From Labia minor (Eukaryota > Arthropoda > Insecta > Dermaptera > Spongiphoridae), in contig OY720345.1 in the NCBI GenBank assembly GCA_963082975.1, forward strand, positions 56,030,528 to 56,094,527: DNA of 64,000 nucleotides. The letters are read 5' to 3'. Every line of letters begins with the position of its first letter. The first letter of the stretch is position 1. A program made the translations under genes and the position numbers. Shown here piece by piece: positions 14,273 through 24,284 of the stretch. The notes under the pieces were generated by a model. The model searched no databases, was not told the origin of the DNA, and saw nothing but the letters and a program-made list of their open reading frames with translations.

Positions 14273-14705
14273 TATATATATGTCCGTGAAAGAATTTATT
14301 ATTATTAGAAATCACTTTTAATTGTGAAATTTTGATATCAGCGTTTTGGCCTCCATTTTGGCACCATTTTTAAAAGAATTTATTTAATTCTTCGGAAGTT
14401 AAAAATCACCCACTCATTCAACCCAAAATCATCACAACAGTCACACAGACTATAACCCAGAATTTCAAAAAAATATTCCCTTCTAAAAAAACTCTTTTCA
14501 AAATGAGGCCTGAGGTCGGGTCCTAGTCGACTTTTGGTCATATAGACTTATAGACTACGACCCAGAATCCCAAAAAATTTTCTCCTATATAAATTATCTT
14601 GAAAATGGCGCCAAAATGGGCACCGAAACGTCGAGACTCAAATCACACAATTAAACGAGGATATAACCCGGAAACAATATTTTATAAAATAAAAACTTTC
14701 ACGAA
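14273..14705. repeat. Imperfect fold-back region
   Basis: CGTTTTGGCCTCCATTTTGG near 14343 is roughly mirrored by AAAATGGCGCCAAAATGGGC near 14593. Outer GTCCGTGAAAG and CTTTCACGAAAT match inversely. This could be an old inverted-repeat element. No TSD found. Confidence 0.4.
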
Positions 14706-15514
14706 ATCCTAAATGAACAAATATATATATATAACATTAGAATATCTCCTAAGATCTATTTGGCTTTTGGGCATTGAAAAAATTTATTCAAGTTTATATA
14801 AGTGAAATTGAAAAGAGTATTATTTTTTTTTTTTTCTTTTCTTTCTATGTGATTGATTGATTAAAATTATTAATAATCATTTCACTCCGATTGACCTGAT
14901 TGGTACATTTCTAATTTCTCGTCTCAATGGATATTCTAAATCGAAATGTTGAAACACTATTTTCAATTATTTAAAGCAAAAATAAATTATTATTAGGTAA
15001 TTTCGTGAACGATATTAAATAACGATCTGAACCCAAGTCTTGTCTTTCAACGACCTGCTTCATTTGTTTGGTGCCAATGTTAACGACAACGACCGGACCA
15101 TTACACAGCGACTTTCAAAGTCAGTGACCGCGAATTTAATTAAGTTTTGAACTTATTAGCACTCAATATTTATTCGAATTTAGGCATTCTGGATGGATGA
15201 TTCCCCTCAATCACTTAGGGATATTTACCCTTTAACATTGAAAGATGGTGATAAGAGATATTTCTTTTTTGCTTTCCTTATGACTGGATTTTATTATAGT
15301 ATAGGTATATTGTGTTTTTGAATTAAAAAGTGAAAATAATAATTGATGAGGTACTTTTAAAATATATATATTTGTATATTTTCTAATTATCATCCAATAA
15401 TTATTTGAAATATAATTTAACTCCTAAATTAATTATTTAGTTATATATATATTTTACAGTAATTTATTTTTATAAAATATTAAATATTTTCTAGTGACCT
15501 ACATGAAATAGCTA
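14706..15514. other. Spacer, no gene recognised
   Basis: 15000-15250 is less AT-rich and single-copy in appearance, but I could not recognise a coding frame. Confidence 0.4.
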
Positions 15515-15645
15515 TCAATCACTCTGGTACTACTGATTTTCGAAAACTTTTAGCAGCAGCCACATTTCTCCAACCATCCGTACCCTGAGTCAATTCCATC
15601 CACAATTTCTTTCTCTTCCGATTCCCATTCATTACTTTTCTCTTG
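15515..15645 (-). pseudogene. Non-LTR retrotransposon C-terminal fragment
   Basis: The minus strand reads GNRKRKKLWMELTQGTDGWR followed by NVAAAKSFRK, the usual C-terminal tail of many insect non-LTR reverse transcriptases. Only this tail is present. It differs from family R. Confidence 0.6.
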
Positions 15646-15727
15646 TTCTCATCAATCTTTCATCACTCCTACGAGTCATTTACCCCCTTAACCCCTCTAT
15701 ATATCATTTCTTTTAATCTTTTGTGTA

Positions 15728-15790
15728 GAAATATTATTTTATTCTTTTTAGTCCATTGGAAAAACGTTATTTTATAAAATTTTTTTATAT
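15728..15790. repeat. Family D edge fragment
   Basis: TTTAGTCCATTGGAAAAACG and flanks match the sequence next to the terminal repeats of the D copies at 26100 and 61800. Confidence 0.55.
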
Positions 15791-16380
15791 TTATATGTTT
15801 TTTTAAGAAGCATATTTTAAAAAATTTTGAAAAAAAAGTACGAAAAATCTTAATTATTTTAAAAAATCTGGACAATAGGCTGTCTCGAAGACTTTTTTCG
15901 GGACGCCGGGACAGAGCACCTTAAAACGGCACGTTTGGTCACGTCCCAATTTGTCGTTTTAACGGTGGAGGTTCAATATATATCAACTTAGTAATAATCA
16001 TTAATTTGTAAATATTTATTTGTAAATGTAACATACTAGATGTTTAATTTGCAAATGTACTTCAAAGAGTGGAATGAATAAATAAACAAAATGCATATAC
16101 TTTAGACGTAAAAAGTGATTAATTGGACAAGTAAATAATAAAATGTGTAAAAACTACATTTTGAATTTTGTCAATAATTTTATAAATAATAATTAACGGT
16201 TGTTACAATTATTAATTTGGAAGTTGCATTGTCAATAAAAAAAATAAAAAAAATAACCATACTGGGTGATCCAATCGTTAAAATAACTGAATTCTTAAGT
16301 CCTTAAAACCCAAAGAAATGCCACATTAATGCAATTCTTGTACACATTTCTTTTGAATAGAAAAATACTAATACATTAAG
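15791..16380. other. AT-rich spacer
   Basis: No gene recognised. 15890-15960 is a GC-richer patch of unknown nature. Confidence 0.4.
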
Positions 16381-16505
16381 AATATATATATATATATATA
16401 CTAGCTGCTCCGAGCGCCTTCGGCGCTCTCCACACCTAGACGGGGGGTCCGCCCCCTGTACCCCCCCCCCCCGAGTGTCCCTATTCTGAGCTATAACCAT
16501 CTAAC
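16381..16505 (-). mobile_element. Non-LTR family R, 3'-end stub (copy 2)
   Basis: Read on the minus strand: the last few codons (IAQNRDT), a C-run, the GC-rich 3' UTR with palindrome GAGCGCCGAAGGCGCTC, then a (TA)n tail. Strongly 5'-truncated. The 65-codon minus frame here is an accident of this UTR. Confidence 0.75.
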
Positions 16506-16509
16506 AAAT

Positions 16510-16686
16510 ATAAACATAAATATGTGGTTTCAACAAGACGGTGCCACATGCCATACAGCCCGTGAAACACTTCAATTACTGCATGAGACATTTCCAGGTC
16601 GTGTACTCTCTCGTTTCGGTGATCAGAATTGGCCCCCTAGATCGTGTGATTTAACACCATTAGATTTCTTTTTATGGGGATATAAA
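16510..16686 (+). pseudogene. Transposase fragment, Tc1/mariner superfamily
   Basis: Encodes WFQQDGATCHTARETLQLL, the second catalytic aspartate region, and NWPPRSCDLTPLDFFLWGY, the third acidic region. This is a third transposase lineage, distinct from the others in the window. The frame is cut off at 16686, where HINE-A copy 6 begins. No start or N-terminus is present. Confidence 0.8.
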
Positions 16687-17204
16687 TTTTTGATGTTGAG
16701 ATTTTGATGTTTTTCTACGTTTTGAAGGTTCCTGAATCATTTCACTAAGTTTGAGAAAAATGTCTGTGTTTGTGTGTATGCATGTGCGTGTGTGTGTATG
16801 TATGTAGACAAGATTACGCAAAAACGGTTTGAGCTAGAATCATGAAATTTGAAACATGGGTATTATTCAAAATTCTTAGTTTCGTCTAAAGTGACCGTAA
16901 AAATAAAGGTATATGTTTGATAATTTTTCACATGATGAAAAATTGTATAAAATTGATATATATAGAATTTCAGCTTGATTGAATCTCTGAAAGTATCAGA
17001 ATTAATTTTTTAACACTGCAAATCTCACGCGCCAACACGTGACGTGGTGCCATCAACAAAGAGCCAAACATGCGCTGGTTTAATAAATATTATTTATTAA
17101 TTTTAATTTATAATTTATAATTTATTAAATTTAATTTAAATATAATATATGCTATTTAATCCAATTCAAATTGCGAGATAGTCGAGAGGAGACACTCCAG
17201 CTAA
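16687..17204 (-). mobile_element. HINE-A copy 6
   Basis: Lacks only the extreme 5' end. Contains a short TG microsatellite, the core AAAACGGTTTGAGCTAGAAT with GAAATTTG, the later blocks, and a 3' end with GAGAGGAGACACTCCAGCTAA followed by T8. By sequence it is oriented 5' to 3' along the plus strand as written. The strand label follows the convention used for all copies: minus for those whose hairpin is at the right. Confidence 0.8.
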
Positions 17205-18306
17205 TTTTTTTTAAGAGAAGTTATTATTTCGTGTTAGAGCATCTTTGAATGACTTACAAAGTATTTTCCTTGAAACATATTTAGTTTCCAGACTTTTGTC
17301 TTTTTAATGCCTTTTGTTTTCTAAAAAAAATATCAAGATTCAACAACTTATGTAGTTAAACAAAGCATCAAATAAAGAAAAATAAACTCTGGAATTCTAA
17401 AATATTTCATCGCATTCACATTCCTTTGCATAAGTTATAATCTAATATACCTTCTACTGGCAAATAATTAAGTGATAATAAATTAAAAATATCATTTGTA
17501 TAGAATAAAAAATTAAACAATTTAATAAAAAAAGTATTTTTAATTTTAATTATTTTATGATTTGATATTCATTAAAATAATTTTCAAAACTAAGTTGTAA
17601 TTAATGTAAAAAATAAATATAAAAAAAATAAATTAAAAATATATATTCTACTTGTTCTTTACGGACATTAATCCCATTTATTATTAATTATATAAAGGTG
17701 AAAGTTTTATTATTATTTAAAAATTATTGTTTAATTGAAAAAATAACATAATATATAAATATATATACTATAAATTAAACATTCTTCCTTTTCCTTCATC
17801 GTGTAAATTTTAATTTAGTAATTTCGGTCATTGATCTAATAAATGAAAGGTCCTATTTAATTTTTTTTATAAGTAACTATTCAAGTAATATAATTAATAA
17901 AATGACATTTGTCTGAAAAATTAAAATTTTTATTATTCACTTAATATTTCTTGTTTTAACCATATGATAAATTAGAAATACAATCAATCTTGATAAATAT
18001 TATTTTAAAAAAATTTAAGAATTTTTTTTATTATTTAATTCATATATTATTATTAGTAATTAATACATTATTATTAGTACGAACCATTTGCAAACGGAGT
18101 AAGTTTAAACTGAATGTAACTAACTTCATAATGTTACAGACATCACATACATACATTCGACGGAAATTATATATATTAGATTATTATATAGAAAGGTCAA
18201 GACGACATTTTCCCAGATCATTAGGGTCATATTTAAATTTTATTGACTTTAATAAATAATTAAATAATTAGCTAAATAATTATAACTAGAAAATATTAAA
18301 ACTTAT
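17205..18306. other. AT-rich spacer
   Basis: No gene recognised. An 89-codon frame at 17990-18259 is compositionally AT-driven. Confidence 0.45.
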
Positions 18307-18332
18307 GTAGTGTGTGTGTGTGTGTGTGTGTA
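18307..18332. repeat. (GT)n microsatellite
   Basis: About 12 GT units not attached to a HINE copy. Confidence 0.9.
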
Positions 18333-18618
18333 AATATACCATCAATATAATTCATTTAATTAATTGAAGCTAATTTCAGACAACATATATGACCGACTGA
18401 ATGAACGAACAAAATAGTCTCTTGATATGGATTGTTTATTTTATCAAAACTATTGTAGGGATTGTAAATGATTCCAGACTATACTAGTATAAATAAATAA
18501 TTAATTTTTATTATAATTAAATAAAAACCTATAGTGAAGTAAAGGGAGGCTTTGTATCGTTTTGAGAAACAAGTAATATAAAGAAATATTTTATTTTAGT
18601 TACTTTTTATTAAAAAAT
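18333..18618. other. AT-rich spacer
   Basis: Nothing recognised. Confidence 0.45.
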
Positions 18619-18868
18619 CTGGAGTGTCTCCACTCGATTATTTCGCAAATTTGAATTAGATTAATTAACATATATATTATATTTAAATTAAATTTAATTA
18701 ATTATAAATTAAAATTAATAAATAATCAATTAAAATTAATAAATAATATTTAATAAACCAGTGCGTGTTTGGCTCTCTGTCGGCGGCAACACGCCACGCG
18801 CTAGTGCGTGATTACCAGTCAACTTAAAAAATTAATTTCGGTACTTTCAGCTATTGAATCAAGCTGAA

Positions 18869-18899
<31 letters not shown>

Positions 18900-19148
18900 C
18901 AGTTTTATACAATTTTTAATCATGTGAAAAACTATCAAACATATATCTTTATTTTTACGGTCAGTTTAGAGGAAAAAAAATGAAAACGTGGTAGGTAATG
19001 TCCCTCTTCCGGGTGAGCTACATTTCTCAGTTTTTGATAGGAAACTACGAATTTTGAATAATGCCCGTGCACCAAATTTTATTATTATAATCTTGTCTAC
19101 ATACTCACACATATATACATACATACATATATATACAGACATTTTTCT
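18619..19148 (+). mobile_element. HINE-A copy 7
   Basis: Hairpin end at the left (CTGGAGTGTCTCCACTCG, then ATTATTTCGCAAATTT). It has a duplicated AT segment near 18720 and a (TA)n expansion at 18871-18899, and ends in the CATACATACATA microsatellite and ACAGACATTTTTCT. The last part, with the 5' subterminal repeat, is lost. Confidence 0.8.
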
Positions 19149-19903
19149 ATTATATTTCGAGATGATTAAATGTTATATGAAAATTAAACCTTTTTCATGT
19201 TTTTTTCAACAAGTGGATAAATATCCAAGAGCAGGACTGAAGTAAAATCAGATAAGGAAATATCATATATTTTCTAAATTTTTTCAATAAAATTTCATTA
19301 AACCAAACCTTATATTTATATATTTATTAAGATTTAAATGTTATCAATAATGTTCCATGAAATAGTAGTTCTGATTAAAAACAAAATCGCTAATTGATTT
19401 TTTTTCTCTCTCTTTAATATCCTTTTAATTTTATTTAGACCTTTGCCTCATCAATCATTTTTCGTTATGAAAGAAATACACATCAAAAGGTTTGAATTTG
19501 AATATTTCACACAAACACACACACACATTTATAAATAAATTATAAATTTAAGATAAATAATTTAAATCGTTTTTTTAATCAAATTATTAATTATTTTTTG
19601 ATGAAAAAAAAGGAGGAAAATTTTTCATTTTTTGAGTAAATCCTATCATCTCTATTGAGTATTTTGTTTTATAGTAAAAATAAAATAATTTCATTGCAGA
19701 GTATTTACAAATTTTTTAATCAAGGTATGTTAAATTATTTAATTTAAAGGTTTTTGGTAGTAATATTTATGTTAAAGTTATAAAAATAAAAATCAATTCA
19801 TTTGATAAAATATTTATCTCCATAGAATAAATTTATTTTGAGATGAAACCAATATTTTGATGCTCAATCTTCATTTTTCTTTATTTTTCCATTTGTAATT
19901 TTT
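19149..19903. other. AT-rich spacer
   Basis: Nothing recognised. Confidence 0.45.
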
Positions 19904-20158
19904 ACTATCTCGCCTAAGATAGTATTGCGATCACGAAATTTTTTGATCTTTTTATACGTTTTGAAAGTCCCTGAGTCATTTTCACTAAGGTTGAGAAAAA
20001 TGTTGTGTATGTGTGTATGTAGAAAAAACGGTTGTAGCTAGAATAATGAAATGTGGTACACGGGTATTATTCAAAATTTGTAGTTTTCTATCAACTTTTG
20101 AGAAATGTAGCTTATTTTCATTTTTTTTCCTCTAAACTGACCGTAAAAATAAAAATAT
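19904..20158 (-). mobile_element. HINE-A copy 8 (5' half)
   Basis: Starts with the 5' subterminal repeat ACTATCTCGC, here CCTAAGATAGTATTGCGATC, after a T-run. It runs to the GACCGTAAAAATAAAAATAT block, where it is cut. A family R tail follows directly. Confidence 0.8.
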
Positions 20159-20206
20159 ACTAGCTGCTCTTCACACCTAGACGGGGGCTCCGCCCCCTGT
20201 ACCCAC
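20159..20206 (-). mobile_element. Non-LTR family R, tail only (copy 3)
   Basis: About 48 bp of the GC-rich 3' UTR: CTAGCTGCTCTTCACACC, then GGGGGCTCCGCCCCCTGTAC. The main palindrome is deleted here. Confidence 0.6.
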
Positions 20207-20381
20207 GATTGGTACATTTTTTTGAAATTCACACCAGAGATAGTATATAAAGAAAAATCGAGTTTTATTGATCACATCTCTGGGAAAAATCATCTTCATT
20301 AGTTTTTTCTTAATTTAAATGTATCTATTAATGCAAAAAAAAACAGATTTGATATTTTTAAATTTATTTTATTTATAATAT
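20207..20381. repeat. Rearranged family E / HINE-B piece
   Basis: The first part follows E (AAATTCACACCAGAGATAGT). From about 20325 the sequence matches the end of HINE-B in inverted orientation (CTATTAATGCAAAAAAAAAC..ATTTATAATA). An internal inversion or compound insertion next to the LTR element. Confidence 0.4.
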
Positions 20382-20959
20382 TGTAGGGAATTTCGTTGTC
20401 TAGGGGTTGTTTAGCAAAAAATATCTGTTTTGTTTAAATGGTTGCAAAAATATCGTTTTATTGAATAAAGATGAACAAGATAAAAATACAGTGTAAAAAT
20501 AAATGAAAATGTAACTTCTTCGTTTCTTGAATACTTCTGGCGATGTACAAAGGACTGTAAAGTGTCGACTGTAAAAACTATAAAACTAAAACTTAAACTG
20601 AAACTGTACAACTAAACTCGAATCGTGCCGGTGTTTCTTTTAAAAGGAAGTCCAAACAGCTGGAACTCGGTTTCTATTGGTCGGTGGCGTGGAGTGGGAG
20701 AATGGCGGCGACGGTGATGGTAGCGCATGGTGGGGGGGCGGCGACGGCGTCTGGGGCGCTCGCTGCTTGGAGCGGCGTTGAGAGGAAGCACCAACTCCGA
20801 CGATATTGTGGTTGAGAATGGCCGACCCTGAGGCAGTAAGATGTGCCAGGCTTTTGATGATTCGGACGGTGATGAGCCAAAAGGCTCCATTCCCACATTC
20901 GGCCGTCCTGCGATGTATTCGGCCTCGAATACGTTAATCTTCTTTTCCTTATCTCTCCA
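20382..20959 (-). repeat. 3' LTR
   Basis: 578 bp, direct repeat of 22503-23080. It supplies codons 396-510 of the upstream frame and a minus-strand AATAAA near 20460, a plausible polyadenylation signal. Confidence 0.8.
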
Positions 20960-22144
20960 CTTCGCCTTCGTTTTTCGATATTTATCGATTTTTTTCTTCA
21001 CGTAAAATAGTATATCTTGTGATTTGGATAAATCATTTATGCCTGTTTCTAAATTTAAATCCACATTAAAATCTTCATTTTCTTTATTTAAAACACTATC
21101 TTCAGTTTCAACTTTACTTGCAGTTTGTGTTTTATCATTATCTTTAAAACTTTCTTCTTTAATTTCGTCTAATTTTAAAAGGACATTTGCTAAATTTAAT
21201 TTTGCTTCTTTATTTCCTTCATTTGCTTGTTTTTCATAAATCACTTTTGCCAATTTTAAAACTTCCCACGCCAAATTTAAATTAGGAACGTCACCTTCTT
21301 CATTGTCTTTCTCACCATCTTCACTTTCAGGCATTGTTTCATCAAGATAAAAAATTTTATCATTGGGATCAATCTCTTCTTCACGAATTGTTTTATTTCG
21401 ATCTTCTGAAGTGCTTTCATCCTTATCAACTTCCATTGATTCATCGTCATTTACTTTATCCTCTTCATTAACTTCACTTTCGGTCTTTTTTTCATTATCA
21501 GTCGTTAGAGATTCTTTATCTTCATTCTTTTCTTCTTTGACTTCCTGTTTTTCAGTCTCTCCTTTTTTATTAGATTCTTTCTTTTCAGTCTCTTCTTTTT
21601 TCTTAGATTCTTTCTTTTCAGTCTCTTCTTTTTTCTTAGATTCTTTCTTTTCAGTCTCTTCTTTTTTACTAGATTCTTTCTTTTCAGTCTCTTCTTTTTT
21701 ATCAGATTCTTTCTTTTCAGTCTCTTCTTTTTTATCAGATTCTTTCTTATCAGTCTCTTCTTTTTTATTAGATTCTTTCTTTTCAGTCTCTTCTTTCTTA
21801 TCAGTCACTTCTTTTTCTTCTTCTTCATCATCTTCGTCCAGTGTACATAACCAAGATAGAATGTTACCTCTGATTAGTTCGTCGCTGTCTTGCTCAGGAA
21901 GATTGAGTATATTAGATGTTCGACGTAGTTGCTTACTGGTAAGTTTTTCCTTTAATTCTTCATTTTTCTTTTCGTATTCCTCAGAACCTTCAACAAAGTT
22001 GAACCCTTCAAAGTTGAGTAGGGTTTTTCTACTGAGGCGGCATGTTGCGTCACCCGTTATTATCGTTTTTAATCCTTTCAATTCATATGGTTTGGCCTCA
22101 TTGATGTTTTTTGCGATTTTTGGAAAAAAAAACAAATTCAACAT
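20612..22144 (-). CDS. DEK-like / NASP-like chimeric protein, 510 aa, in an LTR element
   Basis: Start at 22144; an in-frame TAA lies 15 nt upstream, so this is the first usable ATG. Residues about 40-100 resemble the pseudo-SAP region of the chromatin protein DEK: LLNFEGFNFVEGSEEYEKK, a lysine-rich helix, then SNILNLPEQDSDELIRGNIL and SWL. An acidic stretch leads to repeats of KKEETEKKES (about 115-200) and more acidic sequence. Residues about 286-330 (DVPNLNLAWEVLKLAKVIYE, then KEAKLNLANVLLKL) resemble a TPR repeat of the histone chaperone NASP, which also has a long acidic insert. From residue 396 the frame is LTR-encoded, with RPRRRRRPP and RHRR clusters. Such a protein would probably be nuclear (inference). 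Both homologies are from memory; expression is unknown. Confidence 0.7.
   Translation of the reverse strand: MLNLFFFPKIAKNINEAKPYELKGLKTIITGDATCRLSRKTLLNFEGFNFVEGSEEYEKKNEELKEKLTSKQLRRTSNILNLPEQDSDELIRGNILSWLCTLDEDDEEEEKEVTDKKEETEKKESNKKEETDKKESDKKEETEKKESDKKEETEKKESSKKEETEKKESKKKEETEKKESKKKEETEKKESNKKGETEKQEVKEEKNEDKESLTTDNEKKTESEVNEEDKVNDDESMEVDKDESTSEDRNKTIREEEIDPNDKIFYLDETMPESEDGEKDNEEGDVPNLNLAWEVLKLAKVIYEKQANEGNKEAKLNLANVLLKLDEIKEESFKDNDKTQTASKVETEDSVLNKENEDFNVDLNLETGINDLSKSQDILFYVKKKIDKYRKTKAKWRDKEKKINVFEAEYIAGRPNVGMEPFGSSPSESSKAWHILLPQGRPFSTTISSELVLPLNAAPSSERPRRRRRPPTMRYHHRRRHSPTPRHRPIETEFQLFGLPFKRNTGTIRV
20960..20977 (-). other. Polypurine-tract-like sequence
   Basis: The minus strand reads CGAAAAACGAAGGCGAAG just before the 3' LTR. 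It is purine-rich and in the right place for plus-strand priming, but lies within the open frame. Confidence 0.4.
21540..21805 (-). repeat. 30-nt coding minisatellite (KKEETEKKES)
   Basis: About nine units of 30 nt within the chimeric frame. Units differ at the codon after KKES (N, D, S or K), consistent with expansion in whole-codon multiples. Confidence 0.85.
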
Positions 22145-22174
22145 CTTAATATATTTTTATTTCTTTAATCTTTA

Positions 22175-22440
22175 CTGTATTAAATCTTGTATTTTCTTTC
22201 TTGCTGATTATTCACAAAAAAATCTTGAAAGTGAATAAGTTTCCAATCTTAAATCTTGTATCTTTTCCTTGACAATTATTCACAAAAATCTTGAGAGTAA
22301 ATAAATCTTCAATCTTGAATCTTGTATCTTTTCTTTAGAATTATTCACAAAAATCTTGAACGTGAATAAGACATGAATCTTGAATCTTGTATCTTTGCTT
22401 GAAGATTATTCACATAAAATCTTGAGAGTGAACAAGTCTA
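22175..22440 (-). repeat. Four ~63-bp tandem units in the leader
   Basis: Each unit carries AATCTTGTATCTTT..., ATTATTCACAAAAATCTTGA and GTGAATAAG (plus-strand reading). They lie between the primer-site-like sequence and the start codon, where LTR elements often carry repeats. Confidence 0.8.
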
Positions 22441-22483
22441 GAAATCTTCTTTTGCCCGAACGATAAACGAGTTGTTTTCAATC

Positions 22484-22500
22484 ACGGACTGAGCCTCCAA
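22484..22500 (-). other. Primer-binding-site-like sequence
   Basis: The minus strand reads TTGGAGGCTCAGTCCG just inside the 5' LTR. The TGG start suits pairing with a tRNA 3' CCA. The tRNA was not identified. Confidence 0.5.
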
Positions 22501-22502
22501 TT

Positions 22503-23080
22503 TGTAGGGAATTTCGTTGTCTAGGGGTTGTTTAGCAAAAAATATCTGTTTTGTTTAAATGGTTGCAAAAATATCGTTTTATTGAATAAAGATGAACAAG
22601 ATAAAAATACAGTGTAAAAATAAATGAAAATGTAACTTCTTCGTTTCTTGAATACTTCTGGCGATGTACAAAGGACTGTAAAGTGTCGACTGTAAAAACT
22701 ATAAAACTAAAACTTAAACTGAAACTGTACAACTAAACTCGAATCGTGCCGGTGTTTCTTTTAAAAGGAAGTCCAAACAGCTGGAACTCGGTTTCTATTG
22801 GTCGGTGGCGTGGAGTGGGAGAATGGCGGCGACGGTGATGGTAGCGCATGGTGGGGGGGCGGCGACGGCGTCTGGGGCGCTCGCTGCTTGGAGCGGCGTT
22901 GAGAGGAAGCACCAACTCCGACGATATTGTGGTTGAGAATGGCCGACCCTGAGGCAGTAAGATGTGCCAGGCTTTTGATGATTCGGACGGTGATGAGCCA
23001 AAAGGCTCCATTCCCACATTCGGCCGTCCTGCGATGTATTCGGCCTCGAATACGTTAATCTTCTTTTCCTTATCTCTCCA
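22503..23080 (-). repeat. 5' LTR
   Basis: Identical by eye to 20382-20959 (constant offset of 2121). The minus-strand frame 23017-22733 is simply the LTR copy of the chimeric protein's C-terminus and has no separate meaning. Confidence 0.8.
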
Positions 23081-23083
23081 CTT

Positions 23084-23894
23084 GAAAAATACATGAGGAA
23101 TTTTTTTACCAGGAGAAAAATTATTCTCGTATCGTTGATTAAAAAATATTTATTTTTATTATTATTTTTAATAACATCACGCATATTTTAATCTTAAGCG
23201 TTATTTTCTTTATCATTATAATTAATTATTCTAAAAATATTAATTTTATTATATAATTATTTATTATATATGTGTGTATATTTATTATCTAATATAAAGC
23301 AAACTATCGTGTATGATTTGTTTTCTTATTCCTATAATTAAATTTGGATATTGGAAAGTATCATATTACTCTTTTGTAATCATTGGTCTTCATAAATTCA
23401 TTTAATTCAATCTTATAAATAATAGGTTAAAATATATTATATTTGTTACCACATCGGAAAATGATTAAGTAGGAAGTTAAAAATCAATCTATCATAATTT
23501 TATATGATATAATATAATTTATTTTGAAAAGGAATTAGATCAAACATAGCTAGGTTTAATGATTATCTCGAAATGAAGAGAAAGAAGTGTAAAGAAAACT
23601 ATCAAAAACTTGAGAAAGAGTAGAAGGGGGGCGGGGAGAGGAAGGATTTCCGTTGGCAGGATACTAGCGAAAGGATGAAAAGCTCTAAAAAAAGACAACT
23701 TTGTTACAGTGAAATAATATCATTGAAGGGATTTATAAATAAAGAGTTATTTTATCGTGTTTTCACTTTATAAAGATTTTGTAATTTTTATGATCTACTA
23801 AAAAACGCTTGTTGACAGTAAAAATAGATTTATGAATTTTTTCATTTTTTTATTTTATTATTAATTTACTTACTTTTGATAGAAATAAGAGTTT
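23084..23894. other. AT-rich spacer
   Basis: No gene recognised. A purine-rich patch lies at 23570-23650. Confidence 0.45.
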
Positions 23895-24240
23895 TTATAA
23901 CGTTTTTCTTAACCTCACTAGGCGTCTGTCTCTTTGTTGAATTAAAATCGATTTTTCATCGACTTTTTATTCAGATAGACATTTGAAAATTTTTATAGAT
24001 CTTTCAATGGATCCCAAAAAGGTATAGAAGAAATATAATTGAATTATAATTAATTAATTGTAATTAATTAGCGATTAATTACTTTTAGTAACCAACTCCT
24101 TTTCTATTGTTCCGATTAATTTTTTACTATCTCGCCAGAGATAGTATTGCGATCACGAAAATTTTCGATGTTGAGATTTTGATGTTTTTATACGTTTTGA
24201 AGGTTCCTGAATCATTTTCACTAAGGTTGAGAAAAATGTC

Positions 24241-24284
<44 letters not shown>

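Larger units (their letters stand above)
20382..23080 (-). mobile_element. LTR-type element carrying a host-like chimeric gene
   Basis: A 2.7-kb element read on the minus strand. The 5' LTR (23080-22503) is followed by a primer-binding-site-like TGGAGGCTCAGTCCG two or three bases inside, a leader with four tandem units, one 510-codon frame, a purine-rich tract and the 3' LTR (20959-20382). The LTRs begin TGGAGAG and end CCCTACA (TG...CA rule). They look base-for-base identical, implying recent insertion or recent conversion. I see no gag zinc knuckle, protease, reverse transcriptase or integrase motif, so it would need enzymes from another element. The outer flanks (ATAATAT and CTTGAAA) do not form a target duplication. 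Confidence 0.75.

Noticed and set aside
21363-22238. 291-codon plus-strand open frame, serine/phenylalanine-rich repeats
   Set aside because: Exact antisense of the KKEETEKKES coding repeats. The minus frame has recognisable domains and better composition; the plus frame is its mirror.
22733-23184. Two minus-strand frames near the right end of the LTR element
   Set aside because: They are the 5' LTR's copy of the chimeric protein tail and its shadow, with no independent start context.
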